Below are positions 26,682 to 34,452 of a stretch of 64,000 nt of DNA, piece after piece. The notes below the pieces were generated by a model. That model did no database searches. It was not told the origin of the DNA and saw only the letters and a program-made list of their open reading frames with translations. Position 1 is the first letter of the stretch, and the number at the start of each line of letters is the position of its first letter. Made by a program: the position numbers and the translations under genes. The DNA is from Acidobacteriota bacterium (lineage in GTDB: Bacteria > Acidobacteriota > Terriglobia > Bryobacterales > Bryobacteraceae): contig JACPNQ010000024.1 in assembly GCA_016185425.1 (NCBI GenBank), positions 248,001 to 312,000 on the forward strand, in the 5' to 3' direction.

Positions 26682-27086
26682 TTAGTGCGAGTGCGAATGG
26701 CAGCAGGCGCAGAGCCGCAGGTTGCGGAAATGCGCAGTGGCGACGGAAAGTCCGCCGGCGGTCATGAACCACGCTTCGTTATAAGGGAAGCTGAACCACG
26801 CCATTTTCGCCGCGGCGAAAAAGATCAGTCCCGCGCCGAACATGAAGAGCGACTGCGGGTTGCGATGCCTCACGAAGCTTCTGATCAGCCGCCAGGAGCC
26901 GAGGATGAACGTGCAGGCAATGATCGCCCACTCAAATTGAGGACCGGCAATCCAGGAGAGGCCCGTTGCCGTCAGCAGGCTCACCGCGATGGGCAGTACC
27001 GCGCAGTGGATGGCGCAGGCGATCGACAAGGCCATCCCGTATCGATCAATTACCAGGTTGTTGCTCTCGCTGCGTGGCGCCGACAT
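26682..27086 (-). CDS. MerC-like small membrane protein
   Basis: A 134-residue protein with four predicted membrane helices. The first contains ACAIHCAVLP, the vicinal Cys pair placed as in MerC mercury transporters. The C-terminus ends in the metal-binding tail CACCHSHSH. It is the last gene of a run DUF3299-DUF2796-ABC ATPase-permease-MerC-like, all on the minus strand, with a 44-base gap before it. Given this context it may pass zinc (or another soft metal) rather than mercury; no merA or merR is present. The GTG at 27089 is an alternative start. Confidence 0.75.
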   Translation of the reverse strand: MSAPRSESNNLVIDRYGMALSIACAIHCAVLPIAVSLLTATGLSWIAGPQFEWAIIACTFILGSWRLIRSFVRHRNPQSLFMFGAGLIFFAAAKMAWFSFPYNEAWFMTAGGLSVATAHFRNLRLCACCHSHSH

Positions 27087-27130
27087 CACTTATTTGATAA
27101 CACGATCTCAGATTCGGTTGCAAGAAATTA

Positions 27131-28402
27131 TCACAATCGGACGCTGAGGCCATCGGAAAGTGTATTTCGGTAGGCTTTCCAGGCCGGGATGAAGCCGATC
27201 AGCAGTCCGGCGACCGCAACGGCGCCGAGATAGATCCAGCCCGTTATCGTCGGCGCCTGGATCGGCACGTAGAGCCCAAAGTGTTCTTCGACGATTGGCT
27301 GGAATGTCACGCTGAGCGCGTAGACCAGGCCCACGCCCAGCACACAGCCCGCAATGCTCAACAGGAAGGATTCCAGCACGAGCAGCGAGATAATTTTCGC
27401 CGGGCCCGCGCCGATGGCGCGCAGAATCGCCATCTCCCGCCGCCGTTCGTTGAGAGACGTGTAGAGCGACACTAACATTCCCAACAGTCCTACGATAGTG
27501 ACGAAGAACGTTACCACTGTAAGCGCATCCTCCGCGTAGCCGATGGTTCGCCACAACTCCTGCAGCGTCAGCCCGGGAATGATGGCTTGCAGCGGCTCCT
27601 CGGTATAGGTGCTGATCTCGCGCTGGAGCCGCAGCGTGTCGATGCGCGATTTGCTGCGGAGGAGGAACGAGGTGATTTGGTCGACCTTCACCGTTTGCTT
27701 CGTGATCTTCTCAGCCGGCACCTCTTCGCCAGGCATCGGCGGCGCGCCATCCGTCCAATCGATGTGCACGGCGGAGATACCTTCGAGCGGGATATAGAGT
27801 GACCGGTCGACCGGCGTGGCGGTCTTCGCCAGAACGCCTGTCACGGTGAACGGTTTATCCTTGTGATCCAGAATTCCGCGCCCGGCCGCGGCCGCGACTC
27901 CGTGCGTGATGGTGACTTTGTCGCCCGTCCTGTAGTTCAACGTCTTCGCAACATCCGAGCCGAGCGCTACCTCAAATACATCGGCCGGCGCGCGGCCCGA
28001 TTCGAAAGTGATCGAACGGTCCCGGCGGAACCGGTAGTGCTTGTAGAACTCTTCGTTGGTGCCGACAACGCGGAAGCCACGATGGCTATCGCCGAGCGAG
28101 TAAGGAATCGTCCAATCGACGGCCGGGTGGTTCTTCCAGTGCTCGTACGTCTGATAGGTGATGTTATTTGTCGCCTGTCCGATGCGGAACACGGAGTAGA
28201 GCAGCAACTGCAGCGACCCGCCGCGCGCGCCGACAATCAGATCCGTCTGGCTGATCGTATTCGCGAAACTTTCCCGCGCACCCACCCGCACGTTTTCCAC
28301 GCCGATCAGCAGCGCGATGCTGAGGCCGATCGAAAACACGGTCAGCAGCGTAGTCAGCAGGCGATTCTTCAGTGAGTGATAGGCGAGCGAGAAGAGGAGC
28401 AT
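27131..28402 (-). CDS. ABC transporter permease of the MacB/FtsX (type VII) fold
   Basis: A 423-residue protein with one amino-terminal membrane helix (about 14-34), a large periplasmic MacB_PCD domain (35-270), and three C-terminal helices with the FtsX segment LNERRREMAILRAIGAGPAKI. This is the mechanotransmission class rather than a classical importer. It begins directly after the ATPase stop (TAA-ATG), so the two form one ABC system. With the upstream DUF2796 protein the set resembles the ZrgABCDE zinc-uptake locus described in Vibrio (established for that system, inference here). Confidence 0.87.
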   Translation of the reverse strand: MLLFSLAYHSLKNRLLTTLLTVFSIGLSIALLIGVENVRVGARESFANTISQTDLIVGARGGSLQLLLYSVFRIGQATNNITYQTYEHWKNHPAVDWTIPYSLGDSHRGFRVVGTNEEFYKHYRFRRDRSITFESGRAPADVFEVALGSDVAKTLNYRTGDKVTITHGVAAAAGRGILDHKDKPFTVTGVLAKTATPVDRSLYIPLEGISAVHIDWTDGAPPMPGEEVPAEKITKQTVKVDQITSFLLRSKSRIDTLRLQREISTYTEEPLQAIIPGLTLQELWRTIGYAEDALTVVTFFVTIVGLLGMLVSLYTSLNERRREMAILRAIGAGPAKIISLLVLESFLLSIAGCVLGVGLVYALSVTFQPIVEEHFGLYVPIQAPTITGWIYLGAVAVAGLLIGFIPAWKAYRNTLSDGLSVRL

Positions 28403-29083
28403 TTACGTACCCGCCTTGTTGATGCCGGGCAGGGAGAGTTGGCGATCGAACAAGTGCATCAGCGAACGGTCGTGGCTCACGAAGAGGAGTGTGGACCCAG
28501 CCGCCTTGCACGATTCGAAGAGAAGTTCCAGGAACTTCTCACGATGATCGTAGTCGAGCGAAGAGGTGGGTTCATCGGCGATGATCAACTCCGGTGTGCC
28601 GATCAGGGACCGTGCCGCCGCGACGCGCTGCTGCTGGCCGACACTCAGATTCGTTACCGGCTTATGCAGGAGATCGCCGATACCCAGCCGCTTCGCCGCA
28701 TCCCCGGCCGCCTGCTCCAGCCCAACGCCGTTCAGCCGCGCGCGCCGTTCCGCGCTCAACCGGCAGGGCAGCGTGATGTTCTCGATCACCGAGAGATACG
28801 GGATCAAGTTGAACAACTGGAAAATATAGCCCAGATGCGAGCCGCGGAACGCATCGCGCTGCGTACCAGTCATTTTCGCCACATCGCGTCCAAGCACCTC
28901 CACGCCACCGGTATAGCCGGCCAGCACACCGGCTAGCACGCCTAGCAATGTCGTCTTGCCGCTGCCGCTCGGTCCGAAGAGAAACACCTTTTCGCCCGCA
29001 TTCACCTGAAGGGTTGGAATGCGCAGTACCTCCGGCCCTTTTCCATAGGCGAAGCGTAGATCGGTCAGTTGAATCGCGCTCAT
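28403..29083 (-). CDS. ABC transporter ATP-binding protein (LolD/MacB type)
   Basis: A 226-residue ATPase: Walker A GPSGSGKTT at residues 37-45, signature LSVGQQQRVAAARSL, Walker B IIADEPTSSLD and a switch histidine in FVSHDRS. The start overlaps the DUF2796 stop by four bases (ATGA) and the permease gene follows without a gap, so the three are coupled. It powers the MacB/FtsX-like permease. LolD-type ATPases serve several mechanotransmission transporters, so the assignment to metal uptake rests on neighbours only. Confidence 0.9.
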   Translation of the reverse strand: MSAIQLTDLRFAYGKGPEVLRIPTLQVNAGEKVFLFGPSGSGKTTLLGVLAGVLAGYTGGVEVLGRDVAKMTGTQRDAFRGSHLGYIFQLFNLIPYLSVIENITLPCRLSAERRARLNGVGLEQAAGDAAKRLGIGDLLHKPVTNLSVGQQQRVAAARSLIGTPELIIADEPTSSLDYDHREKFLELLFESCKAAGSTLLFVSHDRSLMHLFDRQLSLPGINKAGT

Positions 29084-29625
29084 TTGGCGATCTTCAAAAC
29101 ACCCTTATCGTTCTCAACATCGGCGCTCAATTGCTGATCGCCGATCAACAGCGCCACATTCACGTCATGGATTTTCGGAAAGACTTTCATGAAGCCAAAG
29201 CGGATTTCGAGCCCGGAAAGCGGCTTCGCGCATGCTACCTCGAACCCGGCATGTACTTCGGAATGCTGTTCCTGCCTGGCGCCCTTCGACTTCGCGTCGT
29301 GATGATCGTCCGCTTCAACCTTCGCCGACTTGTTTGTCATCGCGCAGGCGGCCGCGGCGGGGAAGATTACCATTTCGCCGAACCGCGCTTTCAGCGTGTT
29401 CAACGCAGCGGTTACCTTGGCCTTGTCTGCCGCGGTTTTGGCCTCATATTCGAAGCCAACCACGCTATCGGCCGGCGATTCAAATTCCACAACGCCTTTC
29501 GGCGCGCCCTTGGCCGACTCAAACGCGATATTTACCTTCGCCGACCCATGCTCGTGCGCCTTGCGGCTTCGGGTCTGGGCGGGGAGAAGGACGCCAACAG
29601 CGAGTAGAGCCAGCGCCAAACGCAT
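29080..29625 (-). CDS. DUF2796/ZrgA-like periplasmic metal-binding protein
   Basis: A 181-residue protein with a signal peptide (MRLALALLAVGVLLPAQ). The family hallmark KAHEHGSAKVNIAFE follows the leader, and a His/Asp-rich insert (EADDHHDAKSKG ... HSEVHAGF) sits near residues 105-130. In Vibrio, ZrgA of this family is a periplasmic zinc binder needed with an ABC system under zinc limitation. The His cluster fits zinc capture here. It starts 5 bases after the DUF3299 stop and its own stop overlaps the ATPase start. Confidence 0.85.
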   Translation of the reverse strand: MRLALALLAVGVLLPAQTRSRKAHEHGSAKVNIAFESAKGAPKGVVEFESPADSVVGFEYEAKTAADKAKVTAALNTLKARFGEMVIFPAAAACAMTNKSAKVEADDHHDAKSKGARQEQHSEVHAGFEVACAKPLSGLEIRFGFMKVFPKIHDVNVALLIGDQQLSADVENDKGVLKIAK

Positions 29626-29630
29626 GAAGG

Positions 29631-30152
29631 TTATTCGTCCTTGTACGGTTCAATCTGGATACCGGTGAGCTGAAAGCCCACGTCGCCATACGGGCTCTTC
29701 ACCGTGGCAATCTGCAGCTTGCCCTGCACCCATACCGGATCCCAGAAGCTCATCTTTACTTTCTTCTGGCTATTCATCTTTACTTGGACGATCTGGTTCG
29801 GCGGCGGCGGCGGAGTGTGGATGCAGGCGCCGACGTATGGCACCAGAAGGAACTCGCTCACGATCTCCGAATCGTCTTCCAGCGGCACCATGTAGCCTGG
29901 AATCCGGACCGATTTTCCATCCAGAGCCTTCAATGACGGCGAGATTTTGCCCGTGCGGTAGTTCAGTTCGCGAAGCATCCGCCAATCCATCTTCGTCGGC
30001 GGCTCTTCGGCGGCGTAAGCGGCCGGCACAAGGCTGACGTCCGGTAAGGATTGGCCATTCGATCGGAAGTCCTGAAGCGCCATGTCGCGGTTGACCACAT
30101 AAACCATCACCGAGAACATGAGCGCCAGGATGACACCGTGTACGAATTTCAT
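29631..30152 (-). CDS. DUF3299 exported or membrane-anchored protein, first gene of the metal operon
   Basis: A 173-residue protein with an amino-terminal hydrophobic segment (HGVILALMFSVMVYVV) that acts as signal or anchor. The core has the DUF3299 pattern: RIPGYMVPLE, EFLLVPYVGACIHTPPPPPNQIV and SPYGDVGFQL. The Cys-xHTPPPP motif may hold a metal. DUF3299 genes often travel with DUF2796/ABC zinc loci, as here. A paralogue lies at 55392-55922. The upstream leader (30153-30275) carries two 17-base repeats. The ATG at 30152 is preferred because the longer frame runs through those repeats. Confidence 0.85.
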   Translation of the reverse strand: MKFVHGVILALMFSVMVYVVNRDMALQDFRSNGQSLPDVSLVPAAYAAEEPPTKMDWRMLRELNYRTGKISPSLKALDGKSVRIPGYMVPLEDDSEIVSEFLLVPYVGACIHTPPPPPNQIVQVKMNSQKKVKMSFWDPVWVQGKLQIATVKSPYGDVGFQLTGIQIEPYKDE

Positions 30153-30173
30153 GCTGCGTCTCCAAGAATTATA

Positions 30174-30217
30174 CGCGGATACATACCGCGAGGGATGCCC
30201 CGCGGATACGTTCCGCG
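30174..30217. repeat. Two 17-base near-identical repeats with palindromic ends
   Basis: Copies at 30174-30190 and 30201-30217 (15 of 17 identical, start-to-start distance 27), each beginning CGCGG and ending CCGCG. They lie 22-65 bases upstream of the DUF3299 start and within the divergent region to the gene at 30276. They may be operators for a metal regulator such as Zur, although Zur boxes are usually AT-rich. Confidence 0.5.
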
Positions 30218-30275
30218 ACCCTTTCCAGTCTCTCACGATACCGCCGCGAGCCGCAAAGCGCGACAATGGCGTTAC

Positions 30276-31034
30276 ATGCGATTGCTAGCGTTGACTCCCC
30301 TTATCATGGCGACGGTTTGGGCCTGCGAGTTACGGGTCCTTACCTGGAATATCCATCATGGCGAGGGAGTGGACGGGAAACTTGATTTCGCCCGGATTGG
30401 CCGGGTGATCCGGGACGCCAAGCCCGATGTTGTGGCTCTGCAGGAGGTGGATGTTCGCACGGAACGGATCAAGCGCCGCGACACCATCCGGGAGCTCGAA
30501 AGCCTCACTGGGATGCGCGGTATTTTCGGCGCGTCCATGCCGTTCCAGGGCGGCGGATACGGCAACGCGGTGCTCGTTAACGGCACCGTGCTCGGTTCGC
30601 GTGTTTTCCCCATTGCGGCGAGCGAAGGAATGGAGCCGCGCTCGATATTGATGGTCGAAATGCGTCCGTACCGCTGTTCGCAGGATTTGGCGTTTCTTTC
30701 CACGCACTTTGACCACAAGAGCGAAGAGGACCGCATGGCAGGCGCCGGTATCGCCAATCTTCCCATCAGCCTCCCCGCCGTCCTTGCCGGCGACTTGAAT
30801 GCCCCGCCGGACGACCTCGTTGTCGGCACGATCCTCCAGCAGTGGACTACCGCCACGAAGGGCTCTAACTTCCTCACGATTCCTGTCGAAGCACCCAAAC
30901 ACCAGATCGATTACGTCTTCTTTCGTCCCGCCAAACGCTGGACGGTCGTCGAGGCGAAGGTGCTCGACGAAGCTGTCGCTTCCGACCACCGCGCTCTGCT
31001 CGCCGTGCTGAAACTACTGCCAGGCGACGAGTAA
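30276..31034 (+). CDS. Secreted endonuclease/exonuclease/phosphatase-family protein
   Basis: A 252-residue protein with a short signal sequence (MRLLALTPLIMATVWA). EEP-fold motifs are clear: LTWNIHHGEG, VVALQEVD (Mg-binding Glu), STHFDH, LAGDLNAPP (Asp/Asn pair) and a final SDHRALLAVL. These residues cover all catalytic blocks. The substrate could be nucleic acid or a phospholipid/inositol phosphate. Its last 21 bases overlap the convergent cytochrome oxidase subunit III gene. Confidence 0.88.
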   Translation: MRLLALTPLIMATVWACELRVLTWNIHHGEGVDGKLDFARIGRVIRDAKPDVVALQEVDVRTERIKRRDTIRELESLTGMRGIFGASMPFQGGGYGNAVLVNGTVLGSRVFPIAASEGMEPRSILMVEMRPYRCSQDLAFLSTHFDHKSEEDRMAGAGIANLPISLPAVLAGDLNAPPDDLVVGTILQQWTTATKGSNFLTIPVEAPKHQIDYVFFRPAKRWTVVEAKVLDEAVASDHRALLAVLKLLPGDE

Positions 31035-31604
31035 CGCCAGCAGCCCCACCCACAGCACGCCCATGAAGTGCCAGTATGCGGCGGTGTTCCGCGCTGCCGC
31101 CCGATGCCGGCGCAACGGTTGCTCCTCGCCGTCGGTCAGGGTCTGTGCCCTTCGGCCCAGCCAATAAAGGCCACCCAGCCCGCCCAGCAAATGTGCCCCG
31201 TGCACGCCGGAGAACATGAAATACATCGATCCGCGCGGATTACCGACAATGTAAACTCCCTGCCTGGCGAGATCCATGCACCCCAATATCTGTGTGATCA
31301 GAAAGGCAACGCCCAACCCGAGCGTTAGCCACAGCTCCTTCCGGTAAGCGTCCAGGTGCGCCAGGCGCAGAGCGCGCCGCGCCCATTGCAGCGTGATGCT
31401 GCTCGCCACGATTAGCGCGGTGGAGATCCAGAACCAGTCGCTGAGATGGACGTTCGGCTGCCCGGGACGGTCATGAATGGCGAACGCGTACGCCACAGCC
31501 AACGCTACAAAAAACGCCCCGATCGCCACCAGCACCAGGATCATCCCGAACATTCCCAGGCTGACGCTGGACTTCGGTTCGGCGGCTTCCGCTTGGCTCG
31601 ACAT
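31014..31604 (-). CDS. Haem-copper oxidase subunit III (orphan)
   Basis: A 196-residue protein with five predicted membrane helices and the CoxC/CyoC pattern: LDAYRKELWLTLGLGVAFLI, the SGVHGAHLLGG motif, and a final AYWHFMGVLWVGLLALL. Subunit III stabilises the oxidase but carries no redox centre. Genes for subunits I and II are absent in this window, so it is an orphan copy or belongs to an oxidase encoded elsewhere. The convergent overlap with the EEP gene is 21 bases. Confidence 0.88.
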   Translation of the reverse strand: MSSQAEAAEPKSSVSLGMFGMILVLVAIGAFFVALAVAYAFAIHDRPGQPNVHLSDWFWISTALIVASSITLQWARRALRLAHLDAYRKELWLTLGLGVAFLITQILGCMDLARQGVYIVGNPRGSMYFMFSGVHGAHLLGGLGGLYWLGRRAQTLTDGEEQPLRRHRAAARNTAAYWHFMGVLWVGLLALLVAWQ

Positions 31605-31661
31605 CTCTACTAATAGGATACGGCCCCTTGCCGGCCGGGGGAAGTTTCGTTAGCGTGAATT

Positions 31662-33968
31662 ATGATCCGCAGGTTGCTATTGGGGGCAATTCTGCTGTCG
31701 CTGGACATGGCGGCGCAGAATAAGAGGAGCCCGATTGACAAGTTTCGCCAGTTGGAAGAGATCCTTCCCACACCGAATGAATACCGTACCGCCTCAGGCG
31801 CACCGGGTCACAAATACTGGCAACAGAGGGCCGATTACGATATCGACGTCGAACTCGACGACGTTAATCAGCAGATCATCGGCCGCGCGTCCATCAACTA
31901 TCACAACAATTCACCAGACGCGCTGACCTACCTGTGGCTGCAGCTTGATCAGAACATCTGGGAACCGCACTCCGACACCACGCTCACCGAAACCGCGCCG
32001 GACTGGAAGAAGTTTCCCATCGGCAGTTTCCGCCGTTACATGGATGATGTGTTCCAAGGCGGCTACCACATCGGCCCGGTGAAGGACGCGGCCGGCAATG
32101 AACTGCACAAGCACATCAACCGCACCATGATGCGTGTGGATCTGCCCGCGCCGCTCGCGCCGGGCAAGTCGTTCGTGTTCACGGTGAACTGGGATTACAA
32201 AATTAACAACTCCAAGCGGATCTCCGGACGGACGGGCGCCGAGTTCTTCCCAAAGGACGGCAACTGGATCTACGAAATCGCGCAGTGGTTCCCGCGCATG
32301 GCCGCGTATAACGATGTGAACGGCTGGCAGCATAAACAGTTCCTCGGCACTGGCGAATTCACACTTGAATTCGGCGATTACAAAGTCCGTATCACCGCGC
32401 CGAACGACCACATCGTGGCCTCCACCGGTGTACTGCAGAATCCGGAGCAGGTGTTAACCGCCGTGCAGCGCCAGCGCCTGACGACCGCGCGCACCGCGAA
32501 GAAACCGGTGATGATCGTCACCGGGGCGGAAGCCACGGCGAACGAAAAGAGCAAGCCTGCCGGCAAGAAAACCTGGATCTTCCACGCGGAAAACGTGCGC
32601 GACTTTGCCTTCGCGTCCTCCCGCAAGTTTGCGTGGGACGCGCAGGGGCATGACGCTGGCGGGCGCATTGTGATGGCGATGTCCTACTACCCGAAGGAAG
32701 GCAATCCGCTTTGGGAACGCTACTCCACGCACGCCATCATCCACACATTGAACATCTATTCGCGCTACACCTTCCAGTACCCATACCCCATCGCCATCTC
32801 CGTCAACGGCCCCGTCGGCGGCATGGAGTATCCGATGATCTGCTTCAACGGTCCGCGCCCGAAAGACGACAAAACGTACTCGGCCCGCACCAAGTATGCG
32901 CTCATCAGCGTCGTCATCCATGAGGTGGGCCACAATTACTTCCCGATGATCGTCAACTCCGACGAGCGCCAGTGGACATGGCTCGACGAAGGCATCAACT
33001 CGTTCCTTCAGTTCCTTGCCGAAAGCGAATGGGAGGGCAACTACCCCTCGCGCCGCGGCGAGCCCGCCAAGATCGTCGAGTACATGAAAGGCGATAGTCA
33101 CGATCCGATCATGACCAACTCGGAGACGATTATCGACCTCGGCGGCAACGCCTATCACAAGACCGCGACCGCGTTGAACATCCTCCGCGAAACGGTGCTT
33201 GGACGCGAGCGTTTCGATTTCGCGTTCAAGGAGTATGCCCGCCGCTGGATGTTCAAGCGGCCCATGCCCGCCGACCTGTTCCGCACCATGGAAGACGCGT
33301 CCGGCACCGACCTCGACTGGTTCTGGCGCGGCTGGTTCTATACGAACGAGAATGTCGATATCTCCATCGACGAGGTGAAACTCTATTCGGTCGACACGCA
33401 GAACCCGGACGTCGAAAAGCTCATCACGAAGAAGGAAAAAGAGACAGAACCCGTAACGCTCTCCGCGCAGCGCAACAAACCGCTTCGCAAGCGTGTGGAG
33501 GACTACCCGGAACTCATCGACTTCTACAACAAGTACGACGAGTTCACTGTTCTGCCGTCAGAAAAGAAGGCGTTTGAAATCTGGGTGAAGCAGTTCGAAG
33601 AAGATGAGCGCAAGCTTTTCGATCCTTCGATGAACTTCTACTCGGTGTCGCTACGCAACATCGGCGGCCTGGTGATGCCGGTGATCCTTGCAGTGGAATT
33701 CAACGATGGTACGCGGGAGGAGCTTCGAGTCGCCGCTGAGATTTGGCGCCGCAATAACCTGCAAGTCGAGAAGATCATCGCGACGCGCAAGGAGATCAAG
33801 TCGATCACACTCGACCCGCATCTGGAAACCGCCGATATCGACGTCTCCAACAACTATTGGCCGCGCCAGGCGATTAAGTCCAAGTTCCAGATTTTCAAGG
33901 AAGATCGTGACAAGGTGAATCCGATGCGCGAGCTGAAGGACAAAGAACAACCCTCCGGCCAGAACTGA
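31662..33968 (+). CDS. M1-family zinc metallopeptidase (gluzincin)
   Basis: A 768-residue protein with a short signal peptide (MIRRLLLGAILLSLDMAAQ). The amino-terminal M1 beta domain precedes the catalytic domain with HEVGH at residues 420-424 and the third zinc ligand E443 in WLDEGINSF. The exopeptidase GxMEN motif is replaced by GGMEYP, frequent in secreted bacterial M1-like proteins. The C-terminal 200 residues are family-specific. It probably cleaves peptides in the periplasm or outside. Its stop shares a base with the next ATG (TGATG), so the DUF6702 gene is coupled. Confidence 0.9.
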   Translation: MIRRLLLGAILLSLDMAAQNKRSPIDKFRQLEEILPTPNEYRTASGAPGHKYWQQRADYDIDVELDDVNQQIIGRASINYHNNSPDALTYLWLQLDQNIWEPHSDTTLTETAPDWKKFPIGSFRRYMDDVFQGGYHIGPVKDAAGNELHKHINRTMMRVDLPAPLAPGKSFVFTVNWDYKINNSKRISGRTGAEFFPKDGNWIYEIAQWFPRMAAYNDVNGWQHKQFLGTGEFTLEFGDYKVRITAPNDHIVASTGVLQNPEQVLTAVQRQRLTTARTAKKPVMIVTGAEATANEKSKPAGKKTWIFHAENVRDFAFASSRKFAWDAQGHDAGGRIVMAMSYYPKEGNPLWERYSTHAIIHTLNIYSRYTFQYPYPIAISVNGPVGGMEYPMICFNGPRPKDDKTYSARTKYALISVVIHEVGHNYFPMIVNSDERQWTWLDEGINSFLQFLAESEWEGNYPSRRGEPAKIVEYMKGDSHDPIMTNSETIIDLGGNAYHKTATALNILRETVLGRERFDFAFKEYARRWMFKRPMPADLFRTMEDASGTDLDWFWRGWFYTNENVDISIDEVKLYSVDTQNPDVEKLITKKEKETEPVTLSAQRNKPLRKRVEDYPELIDFYNKYDEFTVLPSEKKAFEIWVKQFEEDERKLFDPSMNFYSVSLRNIGGLVMPVILAVEFNDGTREELRVAAEIWRRNNLQVEKIIATRKEIKSITLDPHLETADIDVSNNYWPRQAIKSKFQIFKEDRDKVNPMRELKDKEQPSGQN

Positions 33969-34429
33969 TGCGGTGCTTGATGTTGTTGGCCGCCTTCGTT
34001 TTCCCGGCGGAGGCGCACCAGTTCCATTACAGCAAGACGGAAATCAATTGGAACACCGCCGCGAAGACTCTGGAGATCATCGCCACTCTCCATGCCGATG
34101 ACATCGAGGCTGTTCTCCGCAAGACGCACGCGCAGCTTGAAGTGGACCGGGACAAGCAAGCCGAATCGCTTGTCTGCGCGTACGTGTTGAAATCCTTCGA
34201 ACTGCGCTCCGTGAGACCCCGCTGCCTTGGCATGAAGGTCGGCCGCGATTTTATTGACGTTTTTCTTGAAGCCCGTGTGGAAGCGCCGCCGAAATCCCTC
34301 CGCAATCGAATTCTTATCGAGCAAATTGCCGGCCAACGTAACGACGTCGAGCTGAAAAAGGACGGCAAGCTTCTCGGTCCGAGGATTCAATTCAATACTT
34401 CTGAAATCCGTAAGGACCTTCGCTGGTGA
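33968..34429 (+). CDS. DUF6702-like exported protein
   Basis: A 153-residue protein with a short signal sequence (MRCLMLLAAFVFPAEA). The mature part begins HQFHYSKTEINWNTAAKTLEIIATLHADDIE, matching the pattern of DUF6702 proteins of Bacteroidetes and Acidobacteria (HPxHVSxTEIxxN...). It is coupled to the M1 peptidase gene by a TGATG junction, as is common for this pair. No function is known. Confidence 0.75.
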   Translation: MRCLMLLAAFVFPAEAHQFHYSKTEINWNTAAKTLEIIATLHADDIEAVLRKTHAQLEVDRDKQAESLVCAYVLKSFELRSVRPRCLGMKVGRDFIDVFLEARVEAPPKSLRNRILIEQIAGQRNDVELKKDGKLLGPRIQFNTSEIRKDLRW

Positions 34430-34435
34430 AGCTTA

Positions 34436-34441
34436 TATAAT
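34436..34441 (+). promoter_or_regulatory. Possible -10 element of the beta-helix gene
   Basis: TATAAT, an exact sigma-70 -10 match, lies 11 bases before the ATG at 34453. Transcription would start about 5 bases before the start codon, and no Shine-Dalgarno sequence is seen, so a near-leaderless mRNA is possible. No good -35 is visible. Confidence 0.3.
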
Positions 34442-34452
34442 GGCCGCCAGCC

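Noticed and set aside
26682-27086. Mercury-resistance locus
   Set aside because: Only a MerC-like protein is present; no merR, merA, merT or merP genes, and the neighbours point to zinc.
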